A DNA stretch of 64,000 bases from Zantedeschia hybrid cultivar. Lineage: Eukaryota; Streptophyta; Magnoliopsida; Alismatales; Araceae. Below the pieces are notes generated by a model, which saw only the letters and a program-made list of their open reading frames with translations, was not told the DNA's origin and did not search any database. The DNA lies in assembly GCA_030544215.1 (NCBI GenBank), contig JARZZO010000016.1:41190001-41254000 (forward strand). The letters run 5' to 3'. Below, in pieces: positions 34,158-45,879 of this stretch. Positions within the stretch are counted from its first letter, which is position 1. The number at the start of each line of letters is the position of its first letter. Position numbers and translations under genes: made by a program.

Positions 34158-36867
34158 TATTGGAGAGTTAGTGTGTCCAATATGAGATATTGGAAATAAT
34201 TCTCAAACTTAGATATGTAAAAAAAAATCGATAAAATAAAAATGTTGAGTTAGACTTTGCATCAGTTCACGAGACACATAGGTTACTGTGAGACAGTAAA
34301 TCTTTGTATACTTTTAGGAGATTAATATAAAACTAAATAATTATTATTTAGTTCTATTAATTATCAAGAATGGTAAAAGTGAATAACATTGACTGAGAAG
34401 GAACAAGCGTTGTTCCATTTGGTTTTAAGAATAGAATGAAAAGATTTTAAAACCAGCCAATGCACTATAGATTCTTGATGTGACATATCATATGATGAAT
34501 GTTCTCAAGTCTCCTATATAAATGAACTTAGTGAATCATGATTATCTATGACATAGTACAATAGGTTGTACGATAAGTAGAAATTATTGGAACTTATACA
34601 TGTTGATATAAATAGCCCAATATCATCTTAAGGCCAAAGATAATCACTTCTATTGACTTATCTTAATAGTTTTCTCTTAGAAAGATTTGGCTATGTGTAC
34701 TTGCTGAAGTACTAGTCGATTGCATCTAAAAGATTAAGGTATAGAAGGTCAAGATGAAATGACTAATTGAAAGAGTATCAAATTCTTCGATTTGATCAAA
34801 GAAATTAATACTTGAGCACGAGATTCACGCAAGTAAAGAAAAGGATAATTGTATCATCTCTCGATAAATCCTCATTGTATATCATAGCAATATGATATAA
34901 TAAGGAATATCACTTTATTAGATATAGTGGTATATTTATAATAAGATTTGTCTAACTCTTATATTTTTGTATATAGATATGAATATGAACATTAGATGTC
35001 CATACTTCACATATGGTTCCAAATAAGTTAGTATATCCATATAAGATATAGAGATGTGATAATTCATATGAGATGTGAATTATAAACTAACATGGTTTTT
35101 AGGATTTTAAAGTCAAATTATGTCCTAGTCTTTTGGAAAAGACATGATCCAAAGAAGTTTGATCTAAAAGGACACAACGTAATATAAATTTATGAGATGT
35201 CCAAAGAGTTTGGACATTACTTTTATTGACCAGACGATAATAGAATAATTATCATACTCAAAGTTGTCTTCTATAAAGAGGAACATGTCCTCAAAGAAGA
35301 CAGTAGAAGCTAATACAACAAGAAGATGTTCTAAACTTATAAATTAACACAAGATTATTAGATAATCTTCAGATGTTTGGAACTATTCATAACACACATA
35401 AGAGAGTATCATAGATTTTGAGATTCTCTCAATGGTTAGTCTGATATGTTTGACATATCAGAGATAGCAGAATGAGATGAGCTCAAAGATATGGATCATA
35501 ATCCTAAATCTATGAGGAAACTCTCTATTGTAATTACAACTTTGAAATTGGCAAGAAGTTAAGAGTTCTATGCTATAGTCCATAACACTTATTAAGTTCG
35601 GAACTTGATAGTATTGCTTAAGGGTATTGTACCTCTCAGAAGCAAGTAAATCTTCATAATGAAGATTAGTACAAATAAATTACTTAAAACTTATATGGTA
35701 ACCTAAAGGAAATAGCCTTGGTCAAAGTGTTGACTTGGACAAGTTTTCCTCAACGGTTACCGAAATAAGTTTATTAGAATTTTACTTGCCAATACTGCCT
35801 GTCATGATGATGAGATGGCAGTTGGATATTAAAAGCATTCCCTCAATGTAATTGAGAAAAAAGTATATGTGATACAACTTTAAAGCTTTTAGAATATCAA
35901 GGAAGTAAGTTATGATTCAAAGATTATTTTTGAATCAAACTAAAGCTTCCCAGAATTGCAGTAAGAGTTTTGACTTAATGGTCAAACACTCAGTGATCAT
36001 TACGAATAATCATAGATTGTATTTATACAAGGAGGTCAGTGGGAGCACAGTCACATTAGTAATGTTTTGTGATAATAACATTAAAGTCATTGAGAATGAC
36101 ATCAAAATGTTACTATCAGTAAAAGCATTATGATCCATGTTCTTCTTTATAATAGGTTTGAATGCAACATCCTGTGTATTGAGAATACGAATCTATTAAT
36201 GTAGATCGATGAGGATGTTACCTTAACCTGTATGTCAAAATGTTTGATATAAATTCCATAATAAATCTCAATTGTTGAGATATGGAATTTATTTCTTTAA
36301 GAAAGGTTCTTTGAATGATATAACCTTGATAGAAGGAGTGAAACATATCACTGAGTATTTGAGAAGTGCTAAAGATGTACTCCTGTATATGGAGAGGATG
36401 ATTTGAAACAATGAGTCACACTGACTCAAATTTCAAATTAGGTATGAGTTTAACCTTTAAATAAGAAAAGAATGGATTGGAAGGGTTCCAACCCAAAACT
36501 CGATATTAAGATGACGATATTAACAAGTGATATTGTTATTGGAACAATATGGATGAAAGAGTTCATCTTTGAACTAAATGTAGTTCTAGAAGGTCTCCGA
36601 TCTTGTCCCATTGTTGTAGGACAACAGTGGGAACGATCAAGTTTATGGTCGAGCCATGGTCTCATTAGAAGTTATAGAACATTTTGAGTCTCTATCACAA
36701 GTCCAGAGATAAAGAATTAAGAGGAAATAACGTAATGAAAATTATTCAATTTATGAATGATTTAGCAAATCCCGGACTAAGCCTTAGTCACAGATTTGAT
36801 GTGAGCATCACTTAGGTTTTATGGAGATCAAATGTAAAGGTGATTAGCTTGAGTCCAAGTGGGAGAT
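34158..36867 (+). pseudogene. Pol remnant, Copia 2
   Basis: AT-rich, heavily decayed Copia polyprotein. The clearest match is 35912-36133, where KEVSGSTVTLVMFCDNNIKV aligns with KKTSGSAVTFLVLYVDDILL of Copia 1; the YVDD active site has become FCDN. Scattered weaker matches to integrase and RNase H lie before and after it. The last ~15 bases are the polypurine tract, ending at 36867. Confidence 0.65.
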
Positions 36868-38412
36868 TGATAGATATAGGTGGCCTCTAAGCCAATCACG
36901 AGGCACCTATTTCAATATAGTTCAATATATTTCATTATGTAGATTGGCGTGTTTATTATTATTGCGCATAATATAGTCCATGAATGTGTGCAACGGTCAT
37001 CAGATTATGATGAGATCATAATAATGAGATCGATGACCTATAAACACATATTCTGAATTGTTCCTAGTCGTAGGATGTTTAAAGAGGACATCAAACATCC
37101 GGTAAGACTAGCACAGGTTATTCCACCTCATATGATGAGGGTGACTGATCTCGTTAGTCACATGTGTGACACAATGGTGAACCTGTAGGTGCTCATTGGG
37201 GAATGAGTTCACTGAACTGATCCGATATGAATCGCCGAATGGTAATTTACCTGACTATCAACCGGCTTGATTCATCGTTACAGTGGCGTGGTTGATCCTT
37301 GGACTTAAGACAGAAAGACACCTTGTCGGTGGACTTCTGGGTTTGGACGCTGGCTTACGAATCCCTAGCCATGGGATTTCTAATAGTCAAGGATCGAGTC
37401 CAGCGGAAGACCTTCGAAGGTGATTGTATGTTAAATAGAGGATCATTCGCTCTTAGGTAATTGGAGAGAGAATGCTCTAGAATAGATCCGTAGGAGTCTC
37501 TAGCTAGAGCAGACACAATATCAGAAAAGTTGTTTTGGGATATTGTACAGTGGGGTCTGATTCAAGTGAGTTGACCATCTAGAGTTTGACAGTTGACCAT
37601 ACCCTAGGTTAACTAGAGAGCATTGTGCGAACGAAGGATTATAGCCACGCGGTAACTGTGGACGGATAGGTTTCATGAGTGGGTTGCTAAACCCCATTAC
37701 ATTCCGGGATCATGCGGTGTTGCTTGGTATCCAACATGATCAGAAGTCCGACCGAATTTTACATAAGATATTAATTCAGTTAAGTAATTAATTAATATCT
37801 AGATATTAATTAATCACAATAAGTCAATAACTAGTTATTGGACTTAACGGGCTAGAAACCAGACTGGTTAATGGGCCTAAAGGGTCACACGCAAATAGAT
37901 TTTCAATCGGTGGTACTTAAGTGGGATTTATATTAACTCGGGGACTTTTGTGAAAAGTCGCGCCGACTTAATTGTTGAGAAACCCTGGGCTAAGCTCCAA
38001 GAGCTCTCAAGGCTGGTTGTCCCCCTCTCTTTCTCCTCCTCCTCTGGGTGCCCTGTTCGAGGCGCCGGGAGACTTCCTATCTCCGTTGCGCACGTTTCCC
38101 GAGAGTCGGGAATTCCCGTCCGGATGATCCGGACATGGTTGTGGCGAGGATTCTTCAGCGAGCACGCTAAACTAGACGAGGGATCAAGGATGAACCACCG
38201 TAGAGGATCACGTGGATACCACTGGAGGCCGGATGCTTGTGCGGCTATCGGCATCACCTCGAAAGAACCGAAACGGTCGCGGATTCGAATCCGCGCAAGG
38301 TGATGAGATCACAACTTCGATTTTCAGTTTTAGTTTTCATTCCGAATTGGATCTGCGGGCATCGGGCCGGTTGCTTCCGCTGCGTTCGTCGCACTCCGCC
38401 CAGATCCTAACA
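36868..38412 (+). repeat. 3' LTR of Copia 2
   Basis: TGATAGATATAGGTGGCCTC to ATCCTAACA, 1545 bp, a diverged version of the Copia 1 LTR. An 18-bp palindrome, CGCGGATTCGAATCCGCG, is at 38278-38295. GGATG follows. Confidence 0.92.
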
Positions 38413-38417
38413 GGATG
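38413..38417. repeat. Target site duplication GGATG, right of Copia 2
   Basis: Right partner of 28374-28378. Confidence 0.9.
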
Positions 38418-39677
38418 TAATCCCTGAATTGAAAACATGCATCCACTGTATCCCCAGGTTGTCTATGTAAGACACATTACCTGGAAGCATCAGCATTCTG
38501 GGGCCAAACTATTTTCTCCTATGGTAAAACCAAAGCATTGGCTACCATAAGAGTGTTGAATATGTAAGGATTCTAGGAGTAAAGGATAAGATGCCCTCTT
38601 TGGGCCTGGAGGTTTTCTCTGTTGTTTGTAGTCACCCAGTGGAGGCACATTGTGATATGCCGACTGCTGACGTGACTGATTGAACGTCTGTTGATACTGC
38701 TGCTGAGGCTAATTGTAGGCTGGCTCGTATGGTTGCTGAGGCGGCCTGAAACCCTGCTGATTTGGCAGTCTCTGCCCTGTATACTGTGATTATTGTTGTT
38801 CGTTTCTCATGAACTGCAGTTGATTGTTGTTTACAGTGCAGATTTGTTCATAGAAGAGTGTGCCTTTAGTAGTGGGATCCATGCTAGAAGAATTTGGCAT
38901 TGCAGGCTTCCGTGGTGGAGGTCTGCTGGGTCTATGGGGGTCAAAAACATTGGCAAAAGTGGAATCCTTGAACGCGTTTTGAGCATAAAGCACTCTCTCG
39001 TACATATCTGCCATGGTGGTCAGATTATTTAGTGTCAATACCAATTTATACTGGGAAGTGGCATTGGCAACCATCATCTTCACTAATTCTTGTTCGGATA
39101 GGTGATCTCTTATTTTCTCATTCATTCCTCGCCATCTGTCGGCGAACATTATGAAGTCTTCATCAGGTTTCATCTTCTCGTTGAACAAATCAGTAATGGA
39201 TAAGGTAGGTACCACCCTGTCTTTGTATCTCTGCAGGAACTTCTTTGACACAACGTTGAAGTTCTTTACCTCACTTGGGTCCAGAGAGAAAAATCACTCC
39301 AAAGCTGACCCTTCTAATGACCTCCTGAAGAGGAAAGCCAGTGCTCTCTTTTCATGTTGCAGAATGATGATTCATACAAAAATTCCTTGATATGAAGGAA
39401 AGGATTGCCTGTGCCGTTGTACTTTCTATAGACTGGCATTTTGGAAGGCAGGAGATGGAAGACTGGCAGATCAAGAACAGAGAGTTCGGGAGCAGTTTTA
39501 CTATCCATCCTCTTCTCAAAACTCTTGAACCACTCATTCATCTGAGAAATTTTATTAAGTAGAAGTTGAGGGGCAGAATCTATTAGTGGAGGTGGGGGTT
39601 GTTGAAAAGACTGCCTCCTGGAATAAGCAGGGATGGGAGGACAGTAAGGTTGTGGACTAGCAGTATTTCCACCTTGC
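38413..39677 (-). pseudogene. Gag core, Gypsy B
   Basis: Gypsy capsid region (retrotrans_gag type). Open pieces 39541-39314 (MNEWFKSFEKRMDSK, YNGTGNPFLHIKEFLYESSF) and 39251-38790 (FLQRYKDRVVPTLSITDLFN, FIMFADRWRGMNEKIRDHLSEQ) are separated by a frameshift. The Gln-rich linker follows, then the knuckle region, where the first 5 bp (GGATG) are the Copia 2 duplication. The natural start is missing: at 39677 the sequence jumps directly into an LTR end with no primer site, so the 5' part of gag has been lost or displaced. Confidence 0.82.
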
Positions 39678-40961
39678 TGTGAGTGCTCAAATTGTAATGT
39701 GTGAAATCATGAATTTCATATTGATTATATGACAATGAAATTATTAAAAAAAAAACTAAGTATGATCGCCAGAAAGCTTTTGACTAGAAAAGCTTCAAAA
39801 GATAAAAGGATGATCGCTTACCTGTTTTGAAGTTGGGAGATCGTTGAATTCTTGATTCCTTCTCTTCAGCCGGCTGAAGAAAAAAAACCCTTCTATTGCT
39901 TCTGTTTTTGCTTTGATTTGGTGAATTTGAGGATCTTCCTTTCTGCTCTAGTTCTTTTTTTGTATGATGATCTCCACTTGATCTCCTTGATGATTATACC
40001 TTACAAAGAAATAAAGAAAGAGAAAGGAAACTAATCAGAACTAATAGAATGTAGAATCAATTCTAATCAGAATTTTAATCATGCAACTAAACAGAATCAC
40101 TTACTTATTTTGTGGTCTTTTAAAACCCCTTTACCATGTGGGTTGGAAATTATGAATGTTGTGAGTATGTGAATAGCATGAAATGATGATTATGAAATTA
40201 TGATACTAATGATGATGAAAACAAGAAAAAGAAAGAATGAAGTTGAATGGCCCCTGGAAGCCTTGGTCTTGAATGGACGAAGAGGATGAAGAAAGGATGA
40301 AGAGGACGAAGCTTGCTCTCCTTTGAATGCTCCTAGAATTCTTTACGTAGGGCTTCAATCCTTCTTTAGCCTTTCCACTAACTTTCACTACTTTTTCACT
40401 AACTTTTAAATGACCAAGGTCTTGAGTATTTATAGAGTTGAGTTCAAGATTCTCACGCACATCCGTGGCCACTTATAGATCAACATAAAAGAATTTGAAG
40501 CCAATCCAACCAAGAAACAGATAAACATAGGTTAATTCATCATTATCTGTAATTAGCTAAAACGCGTCGCCCATGGGAGACGTCTTTTAGTTTAATTAAG
40601 ATAAAGATAAACTTGGGAAGAATAAACCATTATCATTAGGAAACCTAAATAGCGTCGTCCTATGAAGACGTCTTTTGATCAATTAACAAATTAATTAAAA
40701 ATCGAAATAAGAATAAAACCCTAAATGGCGTCTTCATAGGCCGACGTCTTTTAGGATAATTTCCATATTCGATTAAAAATCTGAATTAAAATAAATTTCA
40801 TTAATAAACTTAAATGGCATCTTCCTAACCCGATGTTATTTAGAGAAACGATTATTTCAAAAAAAAAAAAATTAACTAATTATTAAATATCAGACCATTT
40901 TGGGGCATTATTATACGATATGAAATTTACTCAAAATGATGTCAAAATTAGCGTGTCTACA
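39678..40961 (-). repeat. Gypsy-family LTR (3' LTR of E)
   Basis: Read on -, TGTAGACACGCTAATTTTGA to GAGCACTCACA, 1284 bp. Four palindromic units start at about 40556, 40644, 40719 and 40809. The perfect 18-bp palindrome TCTTCAGCCGGCTGAAGA is at 39863-39880. Confidence 0.88.
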
Positions 40962-42232
40962 GCTGTCCCACCTTGGCATTGACTTTGCAAGGGACTGAAA
41001 TGAAATGGAATGTACTAAAAAGATGATGCCAATATGTGATGAGACATGCTCTCAACATCATATGATGGGAATTTTTCTCAGAACAATCAATAAAAATAAC
41101 TCAAAGAGATTAATGGAATCAATCCCGTCTGGATAAGATAGACAAGAAAACAAAATAAGGTCGATCAACCTCCGTAATTGAGAAGTACCCTAGGTCATAA
41201 ACCTTGCAAGTTTCATCATGGGGAGCGGTTACCAGCCAATGTGGAAGTGCTACAACCATGATGGATCTTAAAAGAAACAAGAAATGTTAGATAAAGAGTC
41301 TAAGAAAGTATAGAATTCCAAGGATATCTTCAAGCAAATCTCAAAGATAATCAAGATACTCAATTCAGAATGGAATACCTTGCTTTTGGGTAGGATCCTA
41401 GTTTCAGTTTAGTTTTTCCACCGTTATATTCTATGGATCTCTCACAACGGTATGAATGACTAACCAAGACTTCAATCGATACAACTAGCCCGATGAACAA
41501 GGAGGAATACCTTGCTTTTGGGGACTTACGGAAGTCTTAATACCAACCACTCTAGTCTGACTGAAGGACCGACCCAGTCAGAGAGAGGTGAAGATGCTAA
41601 AAAAAGTGTTCCTATGAGGGAGGGTGAGCCCCAATGTAGATGACCTACGGCCTGGATGGCCTCTAATGTAGTGTAAGATAGATATAGGTAACAAGAGAAA
41701 TCAAAGATCCGAGGACTAATGAGCAAAAGAAGAAATTGTTTGAATCGTGTCGCTGTTCATAGACGCTAATCAACACAATGGCTTCTTCTAATCACAGAAG
41801 CTCGGGCAGTAGTGCAACAGGAATATGAGGCTGAGTGGCGTCTCGCCACAGGGACGTGGTTTGAATAGCGTCTCTCTGTCTAGACGCTATTCAGAGTATG
41901 AAAACAGTAAACAGAGAGTAATTTCGAGGACAATCCTCTCCCAAATTATCGAGATAAATAGGAATCTAACTGATCATGCAAATTCAATTTAAACAAGTTT
42001 ATTATCATGCAAACAACATAAATTCAATCAACCACACACTTCCAATCACACTCACAACTTCCAATCAATCACGGGAAGACAAGATCTTGCCGCAAAGGGA
42101 TGTGCACGTAGTGCACGTAGGGATAAAAGTAACCAAACTCACCAATTGGTGAAAGGAGTGCCCGATTGATAAAAATCAAGAAGAAATATTAAAAGATGGC
42201 ATGACCAAGTCCCACCGTGATCGCCAAAAAGT
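40962..42232 (-). other. Internal region of element E, noncoding
   Basis: Read on -: primer site and leader (42232 to about 41900), three palindromic units (starts about 41739, 41830, 41860), then sequence related to the 3' internal region of A and D, including a broken copy of the small sense ORF (41259-40962, MVVALPHWLVTAPHDET) and CCAAGGTGGGACAGC just before the LTR. No gag or pol is seen. Confidence 0.7.
42209..42227 (-). other. Primer binding site, Gypsy family
   Basis: Read on -, TTGGCGATCACGGTGGGAC, six bases from the LTR end. It resembles the TGGCGCC-CACCGTGGGG type of site seen in Tat-like elements. The matching tRNA was not determined. Confidence 0.65.
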
Positions 42233-43509
42233 TGTGGGTGCTCAAATCTGATGTGTGACATTAATGAATTTCATGTTGTTTATATGAATAGTAAAACTAT
42301 TAAAACTAAAGAAAACGTGATCGCTAGAAACTGCAAAAGTTTCAAAGAAAGATTGATCACTTACCTTTTCAAATTTGGGAGATGTTGAGTCATTGATTCC
42401 CTTTCTTTGGCCGGCCAAGAAAAGAGAGCCATTTTTGTAAGATGTTCTTGCTTTTGTTTCCTTTATGGTTATTCCTTTGAACTTCTTTCTTTCTTCTTCT
42501 TTGTACCTTGTAAGATCAAGTAAACAAAGAATCTAATTAGAACTAGAATAGGGTAGTATCTATTCTAATAAGAAATTAAACATGCAACTAAACTAATCTA
42601 CTCACTTAATTGTTGTTCTTTAAACCCCTATAAGTATGGAGGTATGAAAATATGAGTATGTGTGTGAACATGGAGTGATGATGATGATGAACTATGAATA
42701 ACAATGATAAATCTATGAAATTAATAAAAAACTAGAAAGGAATTAAGAAAAGAAGATGGTTGGTTGGCTCCTCTATAGTCTTGATCTTCAAGAGCTTCAA
42801 AGGATGAAAGGGATGAAGAAGAAGAAGCCTTGGATGAAGCTACTCTTGCTGTCCACATTTTTCTCCTTTAGACAAACACCTTGCTTCAAGCTTTAAATTC
42901 TCCAATGGCCAACCTTTTTTAAAGGTCCAAAGGGTGTTGTATTTATAAGAATTGGTTTAAGGGTGTATAGGGCTTCAAAAGGACTATCTCCTACAGTCGG
43001 ACTTACCTTAGACGACATGGAGGAGTTAGCAACCTTCCTAACTTCGGAAATCGGATTATCTCGGCCAAATCATGCTTATCAGGAAACCCGCAAATCGAGT
43101 CGCCCAACCGGGACGCCATTTGTCTAAGTAAAGCGGCCAAAATAGAAAGGAAATCCGAAAAGGAAACCAAAATACATTGGGAAACCTAAATCGCGTCTCC
43201 TAAGGGCCACGTGCTTTAGATAATTAGGAAATTAATTCGAATTAAAAATCAAAAACTCAGGCAGATTAAGACTTAAATGGCGTCTCCTACGGGCGACGCT
43301 ATTCAGTTAAATCTATCTGAATTTGGAAATTTAATTCCGAACTGATTTCGGCTAGGAATCTAAATGGCGTCATGCTTAGGCGACGCTAACTAACAAATTC
43401 TAGAAAAATTAATAAAAATTAATTAATGATTAAACATCAGACTATTTTGGAGCATTATTATTGTGACATGAAATTTACTCAATATGAGGTCAAAATTAGC
43501 GTGTTTACA
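42233..43509 (-). repeat. Gypsy-family LTR (5' LTR of E)
   Basis: Read on -, TGTAAACACGCTAATTTTGA to GAGCACCCACA, 1277 bp. Palindromic units start at about 43090, 43185, 43272 and 43360. The central palindrome is TTGGCCGGCCAA at 42417-42428. The right edge abuts the upstream region of a PMD gene (copy D) that has lost its coding part. Confidence 0.88.
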
Positions 43510-44275
43510 AGAAGGTAAGAGAGAAGAAGAGTTCGAAGAGAGGAGAGAGAGATAGAGAGAGTAAGTAAGAGAGGATAAGAGAGAAAAGGTCGCCGGCGGC
43601 GGAGAAGGTCGCCGGTGATGGAGAAGAACACCAGAGAGGAAGAAGATCACCGGGGAGTCGCGGGATCGCCAGAGAGAGAAGAGATACGAAGAGAAAGAAG
43701 GCCAAAGAGAGAATGAGAAAGAAAGGGGATCGGGCTCGTGAACCCTGTTTGAAATCACTAAATCGCATCTTGGAACAGCGACACCATTCAGTGAGGTACA
43801 AACTGAGGCGGCAATAGAAAATTTTTGAAATTTGTTAAACGCGTCTCCAAAGGGCGACGCCTTTTAGATTTTACCGCCTCTTTTGGTCAGAGTCGTACCA
43901 CGGAAAATCTGGAAGAATTATTATTCGCGTCTCCCTTACCAAATGCTTTCAGACAATTACCACCATGAAATCTTTGGAAAAAAATGAGAGAGAAAACAAA
44001 AGGCGTCTTTCTGACAAGATGCGATTTAGGCTTTTAAAGGATTAAATATTTATTTTTGAAAATTGAATCTGACTGAAAAGCATCTCTCTGAGTCGACGCG
44101 ATTTGAATTAAACAAGCCCGACCCTTGATATTTTAAGGAACAATCATAGTTTCACTCAAGGAAAAATTACAGAAAAATCGCAAAACATTAATGAATAATT
44201 TTTGCAATAAAGGAGGGATTTCTTAATAGAAATTAAAGCAAAATACATCAAGTTGGGAGAGGAGTTGGCAGCTTT
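43510..44275 (-). promoter_or_regulatory. PMD-gene upstream region with palindrome array, copy D
   Basis: A leader of GAGAGA type on + (CTCTC on the coding strand) at 43510-43740, then five palindromic units starting at about 43758, 43834, 43920, 43996 and 44072 (spacing 76, 86, 76, 76). The gene it would serve is gone. Function inferred from copies A and B. Confidence 0.6.
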
Positions 44276-44822
44276 CAAGGTCGAATTTTCTTAAGCTCTT
44301 TTACATATGTTTTTCATAACTCTCGATTGGCCTCATGAGGAGTTTTAACATAACGGGTGAATCCGATGTTCCACAGAGTTGCAATGAGTTCTGTTGCCTC
44401 GAAATCTTCGTCAGTTCCCAAAGCCCACTTCTTGATTGGAGAAAGTGAAGATATTGATTAGAAGAGAATAACCAACCTTTAGATATGCCACTTGGATATA
44501 TAAGATTTCATGGACAAATTGATCTTGTTTACAAGCTTTTGGATCCATAGAAGTGAAGAGAATCTTCTTGGACTAGGGAAGAAAAGATATCCCTAGATAA
44601 AGAAAGAAAAGAAATTGGAATAGTTTTATCTTGCTTATTGAGAGATTGGAATATGGAGAACATGTGGAGAGTTGCATAGAGAAAGAGAAGAATTGATTAG
44701 AGGAGAGGTTAGCTTACTTGTAGATTAGGATCTTGCTCGCTTAGATGATCTTTCACTTCAGAAAGCTTTTCAATCATCTTCCTTATCCTCTTTTTTGAAG
44801 AATCTTGCGCAGAACTTGCCAT
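44276..44822 (-). pseudogene. Antisense DUF7745/PMD-like gene (aORF2), copy D, mostly deleted
   Basis: Exon 1 starts at 44822 (MASSAQDSSKKRIRKMIEKL) and ends NLQ before GTAAGC; the CAA codon here shows that the TAA in copy A is a mutation. The start of exon 2 (about 44470-44600) and the C-terminus (SPIKKWALGTDEDFEATELI, ending KELKKIRP at 44276) remain; the middle is deleted. One stop interrupts the C-terminal part. Confidence 0.65.
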
Positions 44823-45879
44823 CTTCTTGAATTAATTGAGTTTTTCCTCTTGATCTCTTGATTTCTCTTGAGCTTTGGAGAAAATTCTCTAACTTTCCCT
44901 CTTGACTGTTTGTTGTAATGCTTTGATATAAAGAAAGGGAGGTTTTATAGAGAGATTTGCGAGATTGAGATGCCCTTTCCGAATTGGAAGAGGGATGTGC
45001 ATTGAAGGAAAGTGGAGTTCGGATTGGAGTCAGAGCAAATAATAGTTTATGTAAGTTAAATGGCATATGGACGGGACGACGTCATTTAAACGACGTCTGT
45101 GAACAGTGATGCCATTTTGATGCATTTTCTGCCTTCCTATTATTTTCACGAAATTCCATAATTACTGATATTAGATATTGATTACTATTTGCTTGAAGTT
45201 ACTAACAAATTCTGAGTGTAGGAAAATTCAAGAAAAGAAAAATGGAGTTGAAAATTCCAATAAGGTCCCACTGTGGGAGTTTTACTGAGTCCCAACCGTG
45301 ACTAAAAAGACGGTTCTCTCTATCCTTGTATTCCTTTATGTAATTGATTTGCATTAGCATTACTATATGATAAATACTTGTTAGAGTATATCAAGGACCT
45401 TGTGATTTTGATAAAACTGGAATTTGAGTTCCCCGTCACCAAAAACAGTGATAATTCCAGAAGATTCTTAATCACACGGATAGGCCGTTAGATTGTTAAT
45501 TGATGGGGACGATGGTCTTACTTTTGTGAAACCGTGTATAGACAAACGTGCTTCGGTTTAGTACTGGATTGCAGGACTAGTATCTTGACTCATCAATGAC
45601 GGTTTAACAATATTATCCTTAATTAACTTATATTTTATTTCATTTTAATTTTCCTTTTAGCCCAGCATGCATCATGTAGGACTTTGAAATTATTGTGGTA
45701 AGAATTAGTTATTGATTAAATTTCTGACTATTGATCAAATCCCAACGTGATATGAAATATTCCATTCTGAACTGATCTCTCTCTCAATTATTTTGAGGTC
45801 TTCTTAAAGATATCTTTAGAATTCTATCCTTTCTTGGATTCTTTATCCCAAATTTTCTTATTTCCTTTTAAGATCCATC
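44823..45879 (+). other. 3' internal noncoding region, copy D
   Basis: Matches 13174-14213 of element A. A doublet of palindromic units starts at about 45055 and 45085. No gene is seen. A pyrimidine tract ending TTTTAAG precedes the small ORF. Confidence 0.65.

Larger units (their letters stand above)
28379..38412 (+). mobile_element. Ty1/Copia element 2, decayed, inserted in gag of Gypsy B
   Basis: The insert is bounded by GGATG duplications. It has a 44-bp remnant of the 5' LTR, a primer site, a ~3.2-kb leader with the same layout as Copia 1, heavily decayed gag-pol, a polypurine tract (CCAAGTGGGAGAT, ending 36867) and a full 3' LTR. A solo LTR sits within its gag-pol. It is a diverged relative of Copia 1 and clearly older. 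Confidence 0.88.
14779..39677 (-). mobile_element. Ty3/Gypsy element B, Tat-like, carrying nested insertions
   Basis: Same family as element A but on the - strand: gag 38413-39677 and 27554-28373, protease to integrase 27553-21956, then antisense genes on + (aORF1 16134-20536, aORF2 14779-15362). Its 3' LTR is missing; aORF2 is cut by the end of element A. Its 5' LTR and gag start are replaced at 39677/39678 by the LTR end of element E. Copia 2 (28379-38412) and a solo Copia LTR (18785-20334) are inserted in it. Confidence 0.85.
39678..43509 (-). mobile_element. Short Gypsy-family element E without gag or pol
   Basis: Two same-strand LTRs (42233-43509 as 5', 39678-40961 as 3') flank 1271 bp holding a primer site next to the 5' LTR and a polypurine tract next to the 3' LTR, but no gag, pol or antisense gene. 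Total 3.83 kb. The outer flanks CTTGC and AGAAG do not match, so either a duplication has decayed or the two ends come from different insertions joined by recombination. Confidence 0.7.

Noticed and set aside
39678..43509. Calling E a clean single insertion
   Set aside because: The outer 5-mers CTTGC and AGAAG differ, so I keep recombination between separate insertions as an equal alternative.
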